From: Microvirga sp. BSC39 | Lineage (GTDB): Bacteria > Pseudomonadota > Alphaproteobacteria > Rhizobiales > Beijerinckiaceae | Length of the DNA stretch: 64,000 nucleotides | Reading direction: 5' to 3' | NCBI RefSeq assembly: GCF_000739015.1 | Contig: NZ_JPUG01000078.1 | Coordinates: 62,001 to 126,000, forward strand | Part shown: positions 42,116 to 51,312 of the stretch, piece by piece | Numbering within the stretch: position 1 is the stretch's first letter | How the letters are laid out: each line of letters begins with the position of its first letter | The notes under the pieces: generated by a model | What the model was told of the DNA's origin: nothing | What the model saw: the letters and a program-made list of their open reading frames with translations, nothing else | The model's database searches: none | Translations under genes and position numbers: made by a program

Positions 42116-43770
42116 GCGGGCCTCATGGCGCGGGTGATCAGGTGCAGGCGATCCGTTGTGCTCAGGCGCAGCCGCCCCTGGCGCGTGCCCCAGCCGCGAG
42201 CCTGCAGGCGTGCGAGCACGCGGCGGTAATTCTCCATCATCAGGATCGCGGGTTTCAGCGCCGCGCGGTCGAGGCGCGTCAGCGCAGCATCCGCAGCCGC
42301 AAAGCCGGCGTGTGCCTCTTCGGCCAAACCTTCGCAGACGCGGGCGAAACGCGGATCGGCCACGAGGGTGACGGCGGGCGCATCCTGCAGCCCGAGCTGC
42401 GCCAGCCGCGAGAGGGGAACATAGACGCGCTCGCAGGCCGCATCCTCGTCCACGTCGCGAAGAATGTTCACGAGCTGCAGGGTGCGCCCGAGATTGAGGG
42501 CGAAATCATGGGCCGACGGCACGCCGAAGATGCGGATCGACAGGGCCCCGACCGAGCCCGCCACCCGGCGGCCGTAGAGATTGAGTTCGTAATCGTTCGT
42601 GATCCGCAACCGCTCCGCGCTGTCCATCTCCATGCCGTCGAGGAGCGCGTGGCATTCCTCCACCGGCAGCTTGAAGAGGGTCGACGCACGGGCGAGCTCC
42701 CGCCCGATGGGCGTTTCCGGCGCGCGGTGCAGCCGGTCGAGCTCGCGCCGCCATTCACGCAGGAAGGCGCGCTTCTCGGAGGGCGGCGCAGCCCCGTCGG
42801 CGATGTCGTCGACGGCGCGGCAGAAGGCATAGACCGCATGCATGGCGCGTCGGCGCTCGCTGTGCAGGCTCTGCATGCCGAGGCGGAAGGACGATCCGGA
42901 CCGCCGCACCATCGCGGCGGTGATACGATGGTCGCCGTTCACCGGCCGGCGCAGCATTCCGCGAAAGCCCCGCAGGAACGCCATGCAGGCGTCAGACTTG
43001 CTCACCTGTACCCGTTCCAGAACCGGGTCGCCGCGGCGCAGACGCTCGCTTAAGCGACGGGCAAGAGCAATGGTGGCGATGCTCTGCGCGCGCAGGCGCC
43101 GGTTCTGCACATGCTCGGGCAGGGATTGCGCCTGATCGATCAGGGCATCCACCCGGTCGAGCATGGCATCGACCACGCTGCGACGCAGACCGGCCTGGGC
43201 CGGATCGAAGAAGCCCTTTTCGGAGCCTGCTCCCATCATCCAGCGCAGGGGGATGTAGATGCGGCCGAGATCCTGATGATCCTTGCCGCAATCCTGCAGG
43301 TGGTTGAGGATCTGCAGCGCCGTGCACAAAGAATCCGCCGGAGCCTGGGCGGCGCTGCGCTCGTTGTGGATGCTCAAGAGAAAACGGCCGACCGGATTGG
43401 CCGAGAAGCGGCAGTATTCGATGAGCTCCGCCCATTCGTTGTAGCGAGCCTTGACCACGTCCTGCCGGAAGGCGCGCAGGAGATCGCGAGCCTGGACGAT
43501 CCCGGCCTTGTGCCGCTTGTCGGCAGCATGCAGGCGCGCGGCTTCAGGGATGGCTGCATCGCCGGCGATGAGCGCCTGCTCGAGCGCATCGAGCCGCTCG
43601 AGCTTTTCGGCCGCTTTCAGCCCGGGCGCATCGGCAATGTCGTCGGCCATGCGGGCGAAGGCATAGAAGGCCAGCGTCGCATCCCGGTGCTCGGGCGAGA
43701 GCACCAGCGAGACCACCGGAAAGTTCTCGTCCCGCGGTCGCTTCGTCGCTTGGGGAATCGCTGCACTCAT
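42112..43770 (-). CDS. hpnCD: Fused hydroxysqualene synthase HpnC and presqualene diphosphate synthase HpnD
   Basis: A 552-residue protein joining two squalene/phytoene synthase-like domains, usually separate proteins of about 280 residues. The first half (about 1-275) has MADDIADAPG (43-47) and HLQDCGKDHQD and matches HpnC. The second has AVDDIADG and NILRDVDEDA and matches HpnD. HpnD makes presqualene diphosphate and HpnC converts it to hydroxysqualene. The frame is continuous, with no stop between halves. ATG 43770 is preferred; it overlaps the glycosyltransferase stop (ATGA). Confidence 0.9.
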   Translation of the reverse strand: MSAAIPQATKRPRDENFPVVSLVLSPEHRDATLAFYAFARMADDIADAPGLKAAEKLERLDALEQALIAGDAAIPEAARLHAADKRHKAGIVQARDLLRAFRQDVVKARYNEWAELIEYCRFSANPVGRFLLSIHNERSAAQAPADSLCTALQILNHLQDCGKDHQDLGRIYIPLRWMMGAGSEKGFFDPAQAGLRRSVVDAMLDRVDALIDQAQSLPEHVQNRRLRAQSIATIALARRLSERLRRGDPVLERVQVSKSDACMAFLRGFRGMLRRPVNGDHRITAAMVRRSGSSFRLGMQSLHSERRRAMHAVYAFCRAVDDIADGAAPPSEKRAFLREWRRELDRLHRAPETPIGRELARASTLFKLPVEECHALLDGMEMDSAERLRITNDYELNLYGRRVAGSVGALSIRIFGVPSAHDFALNLGRTLQLVNILRDVDEDAACERVYVPLSRLAQLGLQDAPAVTLVADPRFARVCEGLAEEAHAGFAAADAALTRLDRAALKPAILMMENYRRVLARLQARGWGTRQGRLRLSTTDRLHLITRAMRPA

Positions 43771-44879
43771 GGCTTCACCCCCACGGGATAGAGCCTTCCC
43801 TTCCATCCAGCGCTGCGGGTCGTGCCGATCCTCAGGAGCACGCTCCACTGGATCGCGAGCCCGACAAGCATGGTGAAGGGATGCAGGGGAATGGACCAGA
43901 GGCTCTCCCGCGTCGCCACCGTCACGAGCGTCCGCGTGGCAAGCGAGAGCAGCGCCGCAGCCACGACGAGAAAGGTCGGTGCGAAAGGAAGCAGTGCGAA
44001 GGGCAGGACATGCCCGCCGAGAAGAAGAACCGTCCAGATCGGCAGGGCGACCGGCGTGGCCATGCCCTCATGGGCATTCTTGGCAAAGCCGTTCCAGGCC
44101 TCGTCGAAGCGGGTGTACATCCGGCAGGAGGCGAGGTGATCGCCCGGCACGAGATCCGTCATGAAGCCCTTGCGGCGGAAGAGCCGCGCCAGCTGAATGC
44201 CGTCATGGATCCGCTCGCGGATGGCCGCATGGCCGCCGCTTGCACGATAGGCCTCCCGCTCGACGAGCATGAGCTGGCCGCAGGCCGCCCCGAGGCCGGG
44301 ATCGCGCGACAGGCGCATGAAACCCATGGGCAGATAGCCGAGAAGCAGCAGGTTGATCGTCGGCACCGTCAGCAGTTCGCCTGGCGAGCGCATGATCTGC
44401 CGCGGTACGGCGCTCACCAGGCCGGCATTGGTTTGCTGCGCATGGCCTGCGAGACGGGCGGCCGCATGCGGAGCCACACGCACATCGGCATCCACGAACA
44501 GGAAATGCGTGCCCTTGGCGGCCTCAGCGAGATGATGGCAGGCGTGGACCTTGCCGGTCCAGCCGTCTTCGAGGGGAGGGGCGGTGAGAAGGCGCACGCG
44601 CGCATCCTGCGCGGCGTGGCTTCTGACGATCTCCGGCGTGGCGTCCGTGGAGCCATCGTCCATGACCAGGATTTCGACCGGCACACCGATGCTGGCGAGA
44701 GCGGCATCGAGGGCAGGGCCGATGTTCTTGGCCTCGTTGCGCGCAGGGATCAGGATCGACACGAGCACATCGCCCTTCGGCACGTGAGCCGGGGTCGCAC
44801 GCAGGATGCTCAGGTTCACGAGAGCCAACGCGAAGGGAAGCGCTGCAAGGCTCAGGAGGATGAGGCCGAGAACGATCAT
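43767..44879 (-). CDS. GT2 glycosyltransferase, HpnB/CruC-like
   Basis: A 370-residue membrane-associated family-2 glycosyltransferase. An N-terminal helix is followed by ILIPARNEAKNI, VMDDGSTDAT and FVDADVRVAP (DXD), with HDGIQLARLFRRKGF and two or three C-terminal helices. Relatives occur as hopanoid-associated HpnB and as carotenoid glycosyltransferases; its neighbours suggest a sugar is added to a carotenoid, but HpnB cannot be excluded. Overlaps the acyltransferase stop (ATGA) and hpnCD. Confidence 0.82.
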   Translation of the reverse strand: MIVLGLILLSLAALPFALALVNLSILRATPAHVPKGDVLVSILIPARNEAKNIGPALDAALASIGVPVEILVMDDGSTDATPEIVRSHAAQDARVRLLTAPPLEDGWTGKVHACHHLAEAAKGTHFLFVDADVRVAPHAAARLAGHAQQTNAGLVSAVPRQIMRSPGELLTVPTINLLLLGYLPMGFMRLSRDPGLGAACGQLMLVEREAYRASGGHAAIRERIHDGIQLARLFRRKGFMTDLVPGDHLASCRMYTRFDEAWNGFAKNAHEGMATPVALPIWTVLLLGGHVLPFALLPFAPTFLVVAAALLSLATRTLVTVATRESLWSIPLHPFTMLVGLAIQWSVLLRIGTTRSAGWKGRLYPVGVKP

Positions 44880-45715
44880 GAGGCACGTCCCTCATGAGAC
44901 GGATCGAAGGTCCGGCCCCGGAGTGCTGCGATCGTGCGGCGCCATCCGTCATAGATGCCGCCGACGCCGGCGCGGCCTTCGAGCATCGCGCGGAAGCGCG
45001 CCGACTCGCGGCTCTGCACATCGGCGCTCAACCGGTCGAGGGTGGTTGCGAGCTCCGCCTCGAGACGTTCCAGACGGGCGGGGCGTGAAAGCCCCAGAAG
45101 ATCCTCACCGCGAATGGGTTTGCCGAAGGCGAGGAACGCCTCGGCGCCGCGCTCCAGCCAGAAGCCGTATTCGAGGGCGAGCGGAATCACCGTGCAGTCG
45201 GGCGCGAGTTCGGGAAGCCGCGCGACGCCGGGCTTGAGCCCGAGCGGACGCTCGCGCACATCGCTGAAGCGGCCTTGCGCCGTGACCCAGAGGGCACGGT
45301 TCGGCGACGACAGGATTTCGGCGCTGGTGCGCAGGAAATCCGCCGCGCCGCGAGGGCTCTCCAGATCGACCCCGAAGGCGCCGATGCGGCCGAAGACGCC
45401 GTATTGCCTGAGCATGGCGGCATCGATGGGCGCGTAGCTTTCATGTGCGGGAAGGAAATGATCCGCGGCCAGGATGTAGACCGCCGCGTCCCACCACGCC
45501 GGATGATTGGAATAGACGATGATCGGTCCGGTGTTTGGGGTAGCCGGCACGCCCCACGAGGCGACCCGCAGCGCGTTCATGTGCCGTGTGAAGTAGCGCC
45601 GGAACGTGGAGACCATGAAGCGATGGATCAGGGGAGAGCGACGCGCCACGGGAGACGATCCCGCCCGGTGAGGCGGGGAGCGTTCTCCGGCGGTCGTGGT
45701 CGCTTCCTGCCTCAA
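44876..45715 (-). CDS. Lysophospholipid acyltransferase-family protein (probable carotenoid glycoside acyltransferase)
   Basis: About 279 residues. The PlsC-like core has NHPAWWDAAVY (degenerate HX4D: H-PAWW-D) and the later TAQGRFSDVRERPLGLKPG. The start is uncertain: a TTG at 45715 shares bases with the TGA of the desaturase, preceded by ACGGA, and includes a region (SPLIHRF) seen in relatives; an ATG at 45616 is the alternative. With the glycosyltransferase it may form the acylated sugar end of a carotenoid ester, as in Methylobacterium C30 pigments. Confidence 0.78.
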   Translation of the reverse strand: MRQEATTTAGERSPPHRAGSSPVARRSPLIHRFMVSTFRRYFTRHMNALRVASWGVPATPNTGPIIVYSNHPAWWDAAVYILAADHFLPAHESYAPIDAAMLRQYGVFGRIGAFGVDLESPRGAADFLRTSAEILSSPNRALWVTAQGRFSDVRERPLGLKPGVARLPELAPDCTVIPLALEYGFWLERGAEAFLAFGKPIRGEDLLGLSRPARLERLEAELATTLDRLSADVQSRESARFRAMLEGRAGVGGIYDGWRRTIAALRGRTFDPSHEGRAS

Positions 45716-47247
45716 GACACGTTCCGTAGATTCTCGGCCTTGCTGTCCGCATCGAGGGCGTCGGCGGCGATCCAGCCCGACATCATGACCATCGGCATCC
45801 CGGGGCCGGGATGAGCCGCGCCGCCCGCGAGATAGAGCCCCTGCACCTGGCGGCTGCGGTTGCCCGGCTTGAACGCACCCATGAACTTGCCGTGGCTCGC
45901 GAGCCCATAGATGGCCCCGTTGAGCACCTTGTAGCGGTCGTGAATGTCCTGCGGCGTGAGGTGGCGCTCGACGACGATGCGCTCCTCGATGTCCGCCATT
46001 CCGGCCGTGCGTTTGAGCTTGTCGATGATCACTTGGCGATAGGCGGGGAACATCTGCGACCAGTCGTGGTGCGGGCGCAGGTAAGGCGTGTGCACGAGGA
46101 CGTAGAGCGCCTCGCCGCCTTCCGGCGCGACGCTCGGATCGGTCGCGGCCGGTGCCGCGAGATAGCAGGTCGGATCCGGCGCAGGCTCGCCGCGGCGATA
46201 GATGTAGTCGAACTCCTCCTCCGGATCGCGCGAGAACACGAAGTCGTGGTGGAGGACGTGGTCGTAGCGCTTGTTGAGGCCGAGATAGAGCACCACGCCG
46301 GAGCAGGCCGGTTCGAAATCCTTGCGCGCGTAATGCTCGCCCACCTCGCCGCCGACAAGCTCGCGGTAGGTGCGGATCGAATCCATGTTGGAGATCACGT
46401 TGTCGTAGGCCACCGTCCCGCCGTTGGCGAGAACGACGCCTTTCACCGCACCGTTCTCGATCTTGAGGGATGCAATGTCGCTGTCGGTCTTGATGCTGGC
46501 GCCGAGTTCGGTCGCGAGCTTCGCCAGCGCTTCGGCCACGGCGCGGGTGCCGCCCATGGGATACCACACGCCGTCCGCCGCCTGCATGTGGGCGATGGCG
46601 CAAAGCACGGCGGGCGAACCATAAGGCGACGAGCCGACATATTGCGTGAAGTGATCGAGCATCTGCGCCAGACGCTCGTCCTTGACCTTGGACCGGATCG
46701 TGCCGGCCACCGACGAGCCCATGCGCAGGGACAGCACGTCCCGCAACGTCCCCGGATTCATGTTCGCCCGGATGTTGATGGTGTCGAACAGATCTTCCAC
46801 GGGCTTCCAGAAGAAGAACTTGTTCGAGATCTCGTGAAGATGGGCGGAGATTTCCTGGAAGCGCTTGTAGCCCTCGCCGGTGTTCTTGCCCGGGGCGAAG
46901 CGATCCATGGCCTGCGCCATGGCATCGATGTTCTCCTGCAGGTCGATCTGCGTGCCGTCATCGAAGAAGCAGCGCCATTGCGGATCGAGCCGCACGAGGT
47001 CGAGATAGTCGGAGAGGTTGCGCCCGGCCTCCGCGAAGATGCGCTCCAGAACCCGCGGCACGGTGAGGATCGTCGGGCCCATGTCGAACCGGAAGCCGTC
47101 CTCGTGCAGCACCGCCGCCTTGCCGCCGATCCAGGCGTTCTTGTCGTAAAGCGTGACCGTGTGGCCGCGGGCTGCTGCAACGCAAGCAGCCGCCAATCCG
47201 CCCAGTCCTCCGCCGATGACTGCAACCGAACTTCCTTGAGCGCTCAC
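45712..47247 (-). CDS. CrtI/CrtN/CrtP-family carotenoid desaturase or oxygenase
   Basis: A 511-residue FAD enzyme. The dinucleotide motif is VIGGGLGGLAAACVAAARG; GGKAAVLHEDGFRFDMGPTI follows (in parts: FRFDMGPTILTVP). Near the C-terminus is GLYLAGGAAHPGPGMPMVMMSG, the family signature. In this locus the substrate is likely squalene or a C30 intermediate, since no phytoene synthase is present. Whether it desaturates or oxidises cannot be told from sequence. It is first in the six-gene overlapping chain. Confidence 0.88.
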   Translation of the reverse strand: MSAQGSSVAVIGGGLGGLAAACVAAARGHTVTLYDKNAWIGGKAAVLHEDGFRFDMGPTILTVPRVLERIFAEAGRNLSDYLDLVRLDPQWRCFFDDGTQIDLQENIDAMAQAMDRFAPGKNTGEGYKRFQEISAHLHEISNKFFFWKPVEDLFDTINIRANMNPGTLRDVLSLRMGSSVAGTIRSKVKDERLAQMLDHFTQYVGSSPYGSPAVLCAIAHMQAADGVWYPMGGTRAVAEALAKLATELGASIKTDSDIASLKIENGAVKGVVLANGGTVAYDNVISNMDSIRTYRELVGGEVGEHYARKDFEPACSGVVLYLGLNKRYDHVLHHDFVFSRDPEEEFDYIYRRGEPAPDPTCYLAAPAATDPSVAPEGGEALYVLVHTPYLRPHHDWSQMFPAYRQVIIDKLKRTAGMADIEERIVVERHLTPQDIHDRYKVLNGAIYGLASHGKFMGAFKPGNRSRQVQGLYLAGGAAHPGPGMPMVMMSGWIAADALDADSKAENLRNVS

Positions 47248-47329
47248 GATGTCCTCCCGCAGGGCACAAGCCTAGTCGTTCCAAGGCCTATGTCCAGTTG
47301 TGTTGGTTCTAGGAATGGCATGACCCACT

Positions 47330-48427
47330 TCAAGGCAGATCACGCAGGTTTGGGCGACGGGCGCAGATCATGCGCAGGGACTGCCGGCCCGGCGCCCGGA
47401 TCACCGGATCGAAGCCGGCCGCTTCCAGAAGCGGCTTGATGCGCGCCATGTCGCGGGTGTTGCCGCCCCAGAGCAGGTTCTTCAGCCGGTTGACCGCCGA
47501 GGCCTTGCCCGAACCGTCGTGGGAGAGCACAGCGACCAGGAGCCAGCCGCCCGGCTTCAAGGCCTGAAAAATCCGGCGGAGGGCCTCCTCGATGACCGCG
47601 TCGGGCAGGAACATCTGGGGCAGGAAGGCAAGGTCGAAAGCCCTGTCCTCCCGCAACTCCTCCACGCGCTCCCGCCGGACCGCGATGCGATCCGCCAGAC
47701 CGGCCTGCCGCACGTGCCTCTCGCCAAGCTCCGCCGGATGCGGCGCCGGCTCAAGCGCCACGGCGTTCAAGCGAGGGAAGTGCCGGCAGAGCGCAATGGA
47801 GAGACCCGCCGCGCCCGCTCCCACATCGAGAAGCGCCGCTCCTGGGGCCTCGAGCTGCGGGACGAGGCCCGGCAGGAATTTCAGCTTCGGCAGCGCCCGC
47901 GCGGTCCAATGCCGGGTCAGCGTGCCCTGCGCTTCGATGATGGCGTCATCCGTATGCGACCAGCCGTCGAGGCGTAAGCTCCCGGTCGTCAGCTTGTGCC
48001 GGAAGTCTTCGGTCTGCAGCAGCGGCGCGCGCAGGGCCGCCCTGAAGGTTTCGACCCCCTCGGAGGACGTGAACGGCATCAGCGCAGGCGAGGCCCGCAC
48101 CCTGCCGTCCTCCCACGTGACGAAGCCGAAGGATGCAAGGCTGTCGATCAGGGTCTGCACGAGAGCCGGCGGAAGCGACAGGGCCAGGGCCAACTCGCCG
48201 ATGGTGGCCGGCTGCCCGAGCCGCGCGAGCAGGCCGCTCTCGGCACAGGCGGACAGGGCGCTTGCCGACCAGATGGCGGTGTCGGCCTCTTCGAGCACCT
48301 TCAGGACATCGTCAGCTTTTCGGAAAGCCGGCAGGCTGGCAGGCATGCGCCACGAGCCGAGCCCGACGGAGCCGAGGCCGAAGCGGTCTCCTCCATGAGA
48401 CAGAAGGGCATAAGCGCGCCACAGCAT
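47330..48427 (-). CDS. SAM-dependent methyltransferase (CrtF-like domain layout)
   Basis: A 365-residue class-I methyltransferase. An N-terminal winged-helix dimerisation region (about 40-130, GQPATIGELALALSLPPALV) precedes a Rossmann domain with LLDVGAGAAGLSIAL as motif I and ALKPGGWLLVAVL later. This resembles O-methyltransferases such as CrtF. Its place between two carotenoid desaturases suggests methylation of a carotenoid carboxylate or hydroxyl. ATG 48427 is weakly supported; an ATG at 48346 is possible. Confidence 0.75.
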   Translation of the reverse strand: MLWRAYALLSHGGDRFGLGSVGLGSWRMPASLPAFRKADDVLKVLEEADTAIWSASALSACAESGLLARLGQPATIGELALALSLPPALVQTLIDSLASFGFVTWEDGRVRASPALMPFTSSEGVETFRAALRAPLLQTEDFRHKLTTGSLRLDGWSHTDDAIIEAQGTLTRHWTARALPKLKFLPGLVPQLEAPGAALLDVGAGAAGLSIALCRHFPRLNAVALEPAPHPAELGERHVRQAGLADRIAVRRERVEELREDRAFDLAFLPQMFLPDAVIEEALRRIFQALKPGGWLLVAVLSHDGSGKASAVNRLKNLLWGGNTRDMARIKPLLEAAGFDPVIRAPGRQSLRMICARRPNLRDLP

Positions 48428-48566
48428 GGGACGCTAGTGAATCGATGGTGAAATCGTCATCGAGAGGTCCTCGACGATGATCCAGGCCGATTGGATGGCT
48501 TGGGTGCGGATGAGGGAACGAGAAACAGAAATGCGAGCAATCCGATCCGGCTCATGGCATGTTCCC

Positions 48567-50117
48567 TCACACAGCGGCTTCGCCCACCGGCGCAACGACC
48601 GGCTCCGGCTCGCCATTTCCGGCTTTGCGACGCTCCCGGTCCTCAAGCAGCAATCGCGTGGTGATCCGTGCGCCCTCGTAAATGACAGGCAGGCCGCTGC
48701 CCGGATGCGTGCCGCCGCCCACCAGATAGACGTTGCGGCCGAAGCGGTTATGCGGGCGGAAGTAGAGCATCTGCGTGAGGTTGTGCGCGAGATTGAAGGT
48801 GGCGCCCTCGAAAACCGCAAAGTCCTCTTCCCAGCCGCGCGGCGTCACCACACGCTCATAGCGGATGCGGCTCTCAACGTCGGAAAGACCGAGCACTTTC
48901 AGCCGCTCCAGCGCAATCCTGCGATAGCGCGGCGCCTCGCGCTCCCAGTCCACATCGCAGCGCAGATTCGGCACGGGAACCAGCACGTAGAGGCTCGTAT
49001 GGCCTTTGGGTGCAAGCGACGGATCGGTGACGCCGGCATGATGCACGTAGATCGACGGCTCGTCGGGGAGAATGCCGTTGGTGATCTCGTGAATGTTGCG
49101 CTCGTATTCCTTCGACAGCAGGATCGTGTGATGGGCGAGATCGCCCACGCCGCCTTCGATCCCGAGATAGAGCATGAAGGTGGAGCAGGAGATCTTGGCG
49201 CGATCGAGCTTCTTGTTCTTCCAGCGCGGGCGCATCTCCTCCGGCACGAGGCGGCGCATGGCATGGCCGAAATCGCCGTTCACCACCACCGAGCCGGCCG
49301 CATACCGCTCGCCGCTGGCCTCGATGCCCACAGCCTCCCCGTTCTCGTAGACTATGCGATCCACGGGCGTGTTGAGCCGGATGTCGACGCCCATCTTGCG
49401 GGCCACATTCGCCATGGCGTCCGACACTGCGCCGCAGCCGCCCATGGGGTGAAACACGCCGTGCTCGTATTCGAGGAACGACAGGATCGTGAACAGGCTC
49501 GGGCACTGGAAGGGCGACATGCCGAGGTATTTCGTCTGGAACGAGAAGGCCAGGCGCACGCGCGGGTCGGAAAAATAGCGCTTGAGATCGCCGTCGACGC
49601 TCGAGAACGGCCTGAGCTTCGGCAGCGCCGCCAGCATGGCGGGCGAGAAGAGATCCGCCGGGCTCGAAAAGCCCTGTTCCAGCACGGGCCTGAAGGCTTC
49701 GAGCTTCTCGCGGTTGTCGTCGAGGAAGCGCCGCACGTTGCGGGCGTCCGCGGGAGCAAGCCGGGCGATCTCCTGCTCCAGGCGGTCGAGGTCATAGGTC
49801 GCGCGGATATCGCCGCCGCCTTCGAAGACGAGGTGGTATTGCGGGTCGAGGCGCTTGAGCTCGACATGGTCCTCCAGGCGCTCGCCGCAGGCCTCGAAGA
49901 TGTCCTTCAGGACGCGCGGATAGAGGAAGAAGGTGGGGCCGATGTCGAACTTATAGCCGCCCGGGGCGTGGATCGTGCGGGTGCGGCCGCCGACGGCCGG
50001 CTCGCGCTCGAAGATCGTGACCGGGATCCCCTCACGGGCCAGCAGCATGGCGGATGCCAGGCCCCCCGGGCCCGCCCCGATGATGGCGACGTGCTGTGAC
50101 TGCGTGGAAGTCGGCAT
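48567..50117 (-). CDS. CrtI/CrtN/CrtP-family carotenoid desaturase
   Basis: A 516-residue FAD enzyme, first in the locus. VAIIGAGPGGLASAMLLA is the FAD motif and GGYKFDIGPTFFLYP follows. The C-terminal signature is NVYLVGGGTHPGSGLPVIYEG. It is only moderately like the second desaturase, which suggests different steps, for example squalene desaturation versus terminal oxidation. The 139-base gap to the methyltransferase may hold a secondary promoter. Confidence 0.9.
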   Translation of the reverse strand: MPTSTQSQHVAIIGAGPGGLASAMLLAREGIPVTIFEREPAVGGRTRTIHAPGGYKFDIGPTFFLYPRVLKDIFEACGERLEDHVELKRLDPQYHLVFEGGGDIRATYDLDRLEQEIARLAPADARNVRRFLDDNREKLEAFRPVLEQGFSSPADLFSPAMLAALPKLRPFSSVDGDLKRYFSDPRVRLAFSFQTKYLGMSPFQCPSLFTILSFLEYEHGVFHPMGGCGAVSDAMANVARKMGVDIRLNTPVDRIVYENGEAVGIEASGERYAAGSVVVNGDFGHAMRRLVPEEMRPRWKNKKLDRAKISCSTFMLYLGIEGGVGDLAHHTILLSKEYERNIHEITNGILPDEPSIYVHHAGVTDPSLAPKGHTSLYVLVPVPNLRCDVDWEREAPRYRRIALERLKVLGLSDVESRIRYERVVTPRGWEEDFAVFEGATFNLAHNLTQMLYFRPHNRFGRNVYLVGGGTHPGSGLPVIYEGARITTRLLLEDRERRKAGNGEPEPVVAPVGEAAV

Positions 50118-50405
50118 GAACCGGCAGCCTTACCCTCGTGGAACGATGGCTGCTGGAATTAGAACACCTTGACGGTCCTGGTAGGGGCGGCATCGGGTGC
50201 TCACGGAAAGGTGAAACATTCCCCCGGGGCAAAAAGAAACAATGTTCCAAATATAAACAGAGTGGCAAAAAAATCTTCAGGCTAGTTTTGCCAATAATTC
50301 CATATCTCTGAAGTATGAAAGGCATCTGAAAAAATATAAGCGCCTTATTCTTGCCTTTTTGAAGATCAGCTTCACTTCCAATCAAAACGGAAGGGGAGAC
50401 TGTCC
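50118..50405. promoter_or_regulatory. AT-rich divergent region between desaturase and rlpA-like gene
   Basis: A 288-base gap whose centre (50225-50380) is much more AT-rich than its surroundings, as expected for promoters. An inverted repeat TGGCAAAA-N15-TTTTGCCA (50263-50293) could be an operator. Exact promoters were not identified. Confidence 0.45.
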
Positions 50406-50825
50406 TTGAAGAATATCCTCACCCGAGCATCTGCAATGGTGCCACTTCTTTTCATGGCGGCCTGCAATACAACCGCCTCCAACGACCCCACGGTCACGGG
50501 ATCCATCTCGACGGCCAATATCGAGACAGGCAAAGCCTTTCAGCGCGGCACCGCGTCCTGGTACGGGCCCGGTTTCCATGGTCGCAAGACCGCCAGCGGC
50601 GAGCGCTTCAACTCCTACGACATGACGGCCGCCCACCGGTCCCTGCCGTTCGGGACGCGCCTCAAGGTCGTCAATGAGAACAACGGCCGTTCCGTGGTGG
50701 TGCGGGTGAACGACCGCGGTCCTTTCGCCCACCGGCGCATCATCGACCTCGCCAAGGGGCCGGCACAGGCTCTCGGCCTGACCTCGTCCGGGGTCGGGTA
50801 CGTGTCGCTTCATCGGCTCGATTAG
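50406..50825 (+). CDS. RlpA-like septal ring lipoprotein
   Basis: A 139-residue protein starting with TTG, supported by the very strong GGAAGGGGAG 8 bases upstream. The lipobox is MAAC (17-20). A double-psi beta-barrel domain carries GTASWYGPGFHGRKTASGE, AAHRSLPFGT and VNDRGPFAHRRIIDLA, the RlpA signature, including the catalytic-site Asp of lytic transglycosylase forms. There is no SPOR domain. It probably acts on peptidoglycan at the septum. Confidence 0.9.
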   Translation: MKNILTRASAMVPLLFMAACNTTASNDPTVTGSISTANIETGKAFQRGTASWYGPGFHGRKTASGERFNSYDMTAAHRSLPFGTRLKVVNENNGRSVVVRVNDRGPFAHRRIIDLAKGPAQALGLTSSGVGYVSLHRLD

Positions 50826-50883
50826 GCGCTTCTTAATCCCTTGCGGCGATTCTTGGCCCGATTCGGGACCAAGGGTTGCTTAC

Positions 50884-51240
50884 ATGGAATCGAGATCGTC
50901 TCAGCCGACGAACGTCATCCGCTTTCCGGGCGCGCGCTCGTCGGCCAATCCGCGCGACGACCAGAAAAGCCTCATGGATGCGGTGTATTCCGCAGGCTCG
51001 CTGACGATCGGGGCCGGTGATCGCGCGACGAAGGCCATGGCGACGCGGCTCACCATCTTCGGCTTCGTGGTCATCGATGAACTCCAAGCCGACGGCATGG
51101 GCCGGCGGCTGCGCCCCTCCGAGGCTTTTCATGCCTCCACGGCCTTGCCCTGGCGGATCTCGAAGCCTTCCGGCCGTTACCGCATCGATGACGGCATTCC
51201 CGAAACGGACAGGGATCTGTTCGCGGTCCTGCAGGCCTGA
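50884..51240 (+). CDS. Hypothetical protein
   Basis: A 118-residue protein starting MESRSSQPTNVIRFPGARS. Its composition is soluble, with a central TIFGFVVIDELQADGMGRR. No domain is recognised. The NVIRFPG start is found in many short alphaproteobacterial proteins. It is 58 bases after the RlpA-like gene. Confidence 0.6.
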   Translation: MESRSSQPTNVIRFPGARSSANPRDDQKSLMDAVYSAGSLTIGAGDRATKAMATRLTIFGFVVIDELQADGMGRRLRPSEAFHASTALPWRISKPSGRYRIDDGIPETDRDLFAVLQA

Positions 51241-51312
51241 GGCGCCGGGTCTCGCCTTTCCCTTTGGCTGAACTATGTCCTGCATCTCTCCGTGGCGTTT
51301 CAGGAGATAGCG

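Noticed and set aside
45716..46603. N-terminal extension of the acyltransferase frame
   Set aside because: It lies inside the desaturase gene in another frame and has Arg/Gly-rich shadow composition.
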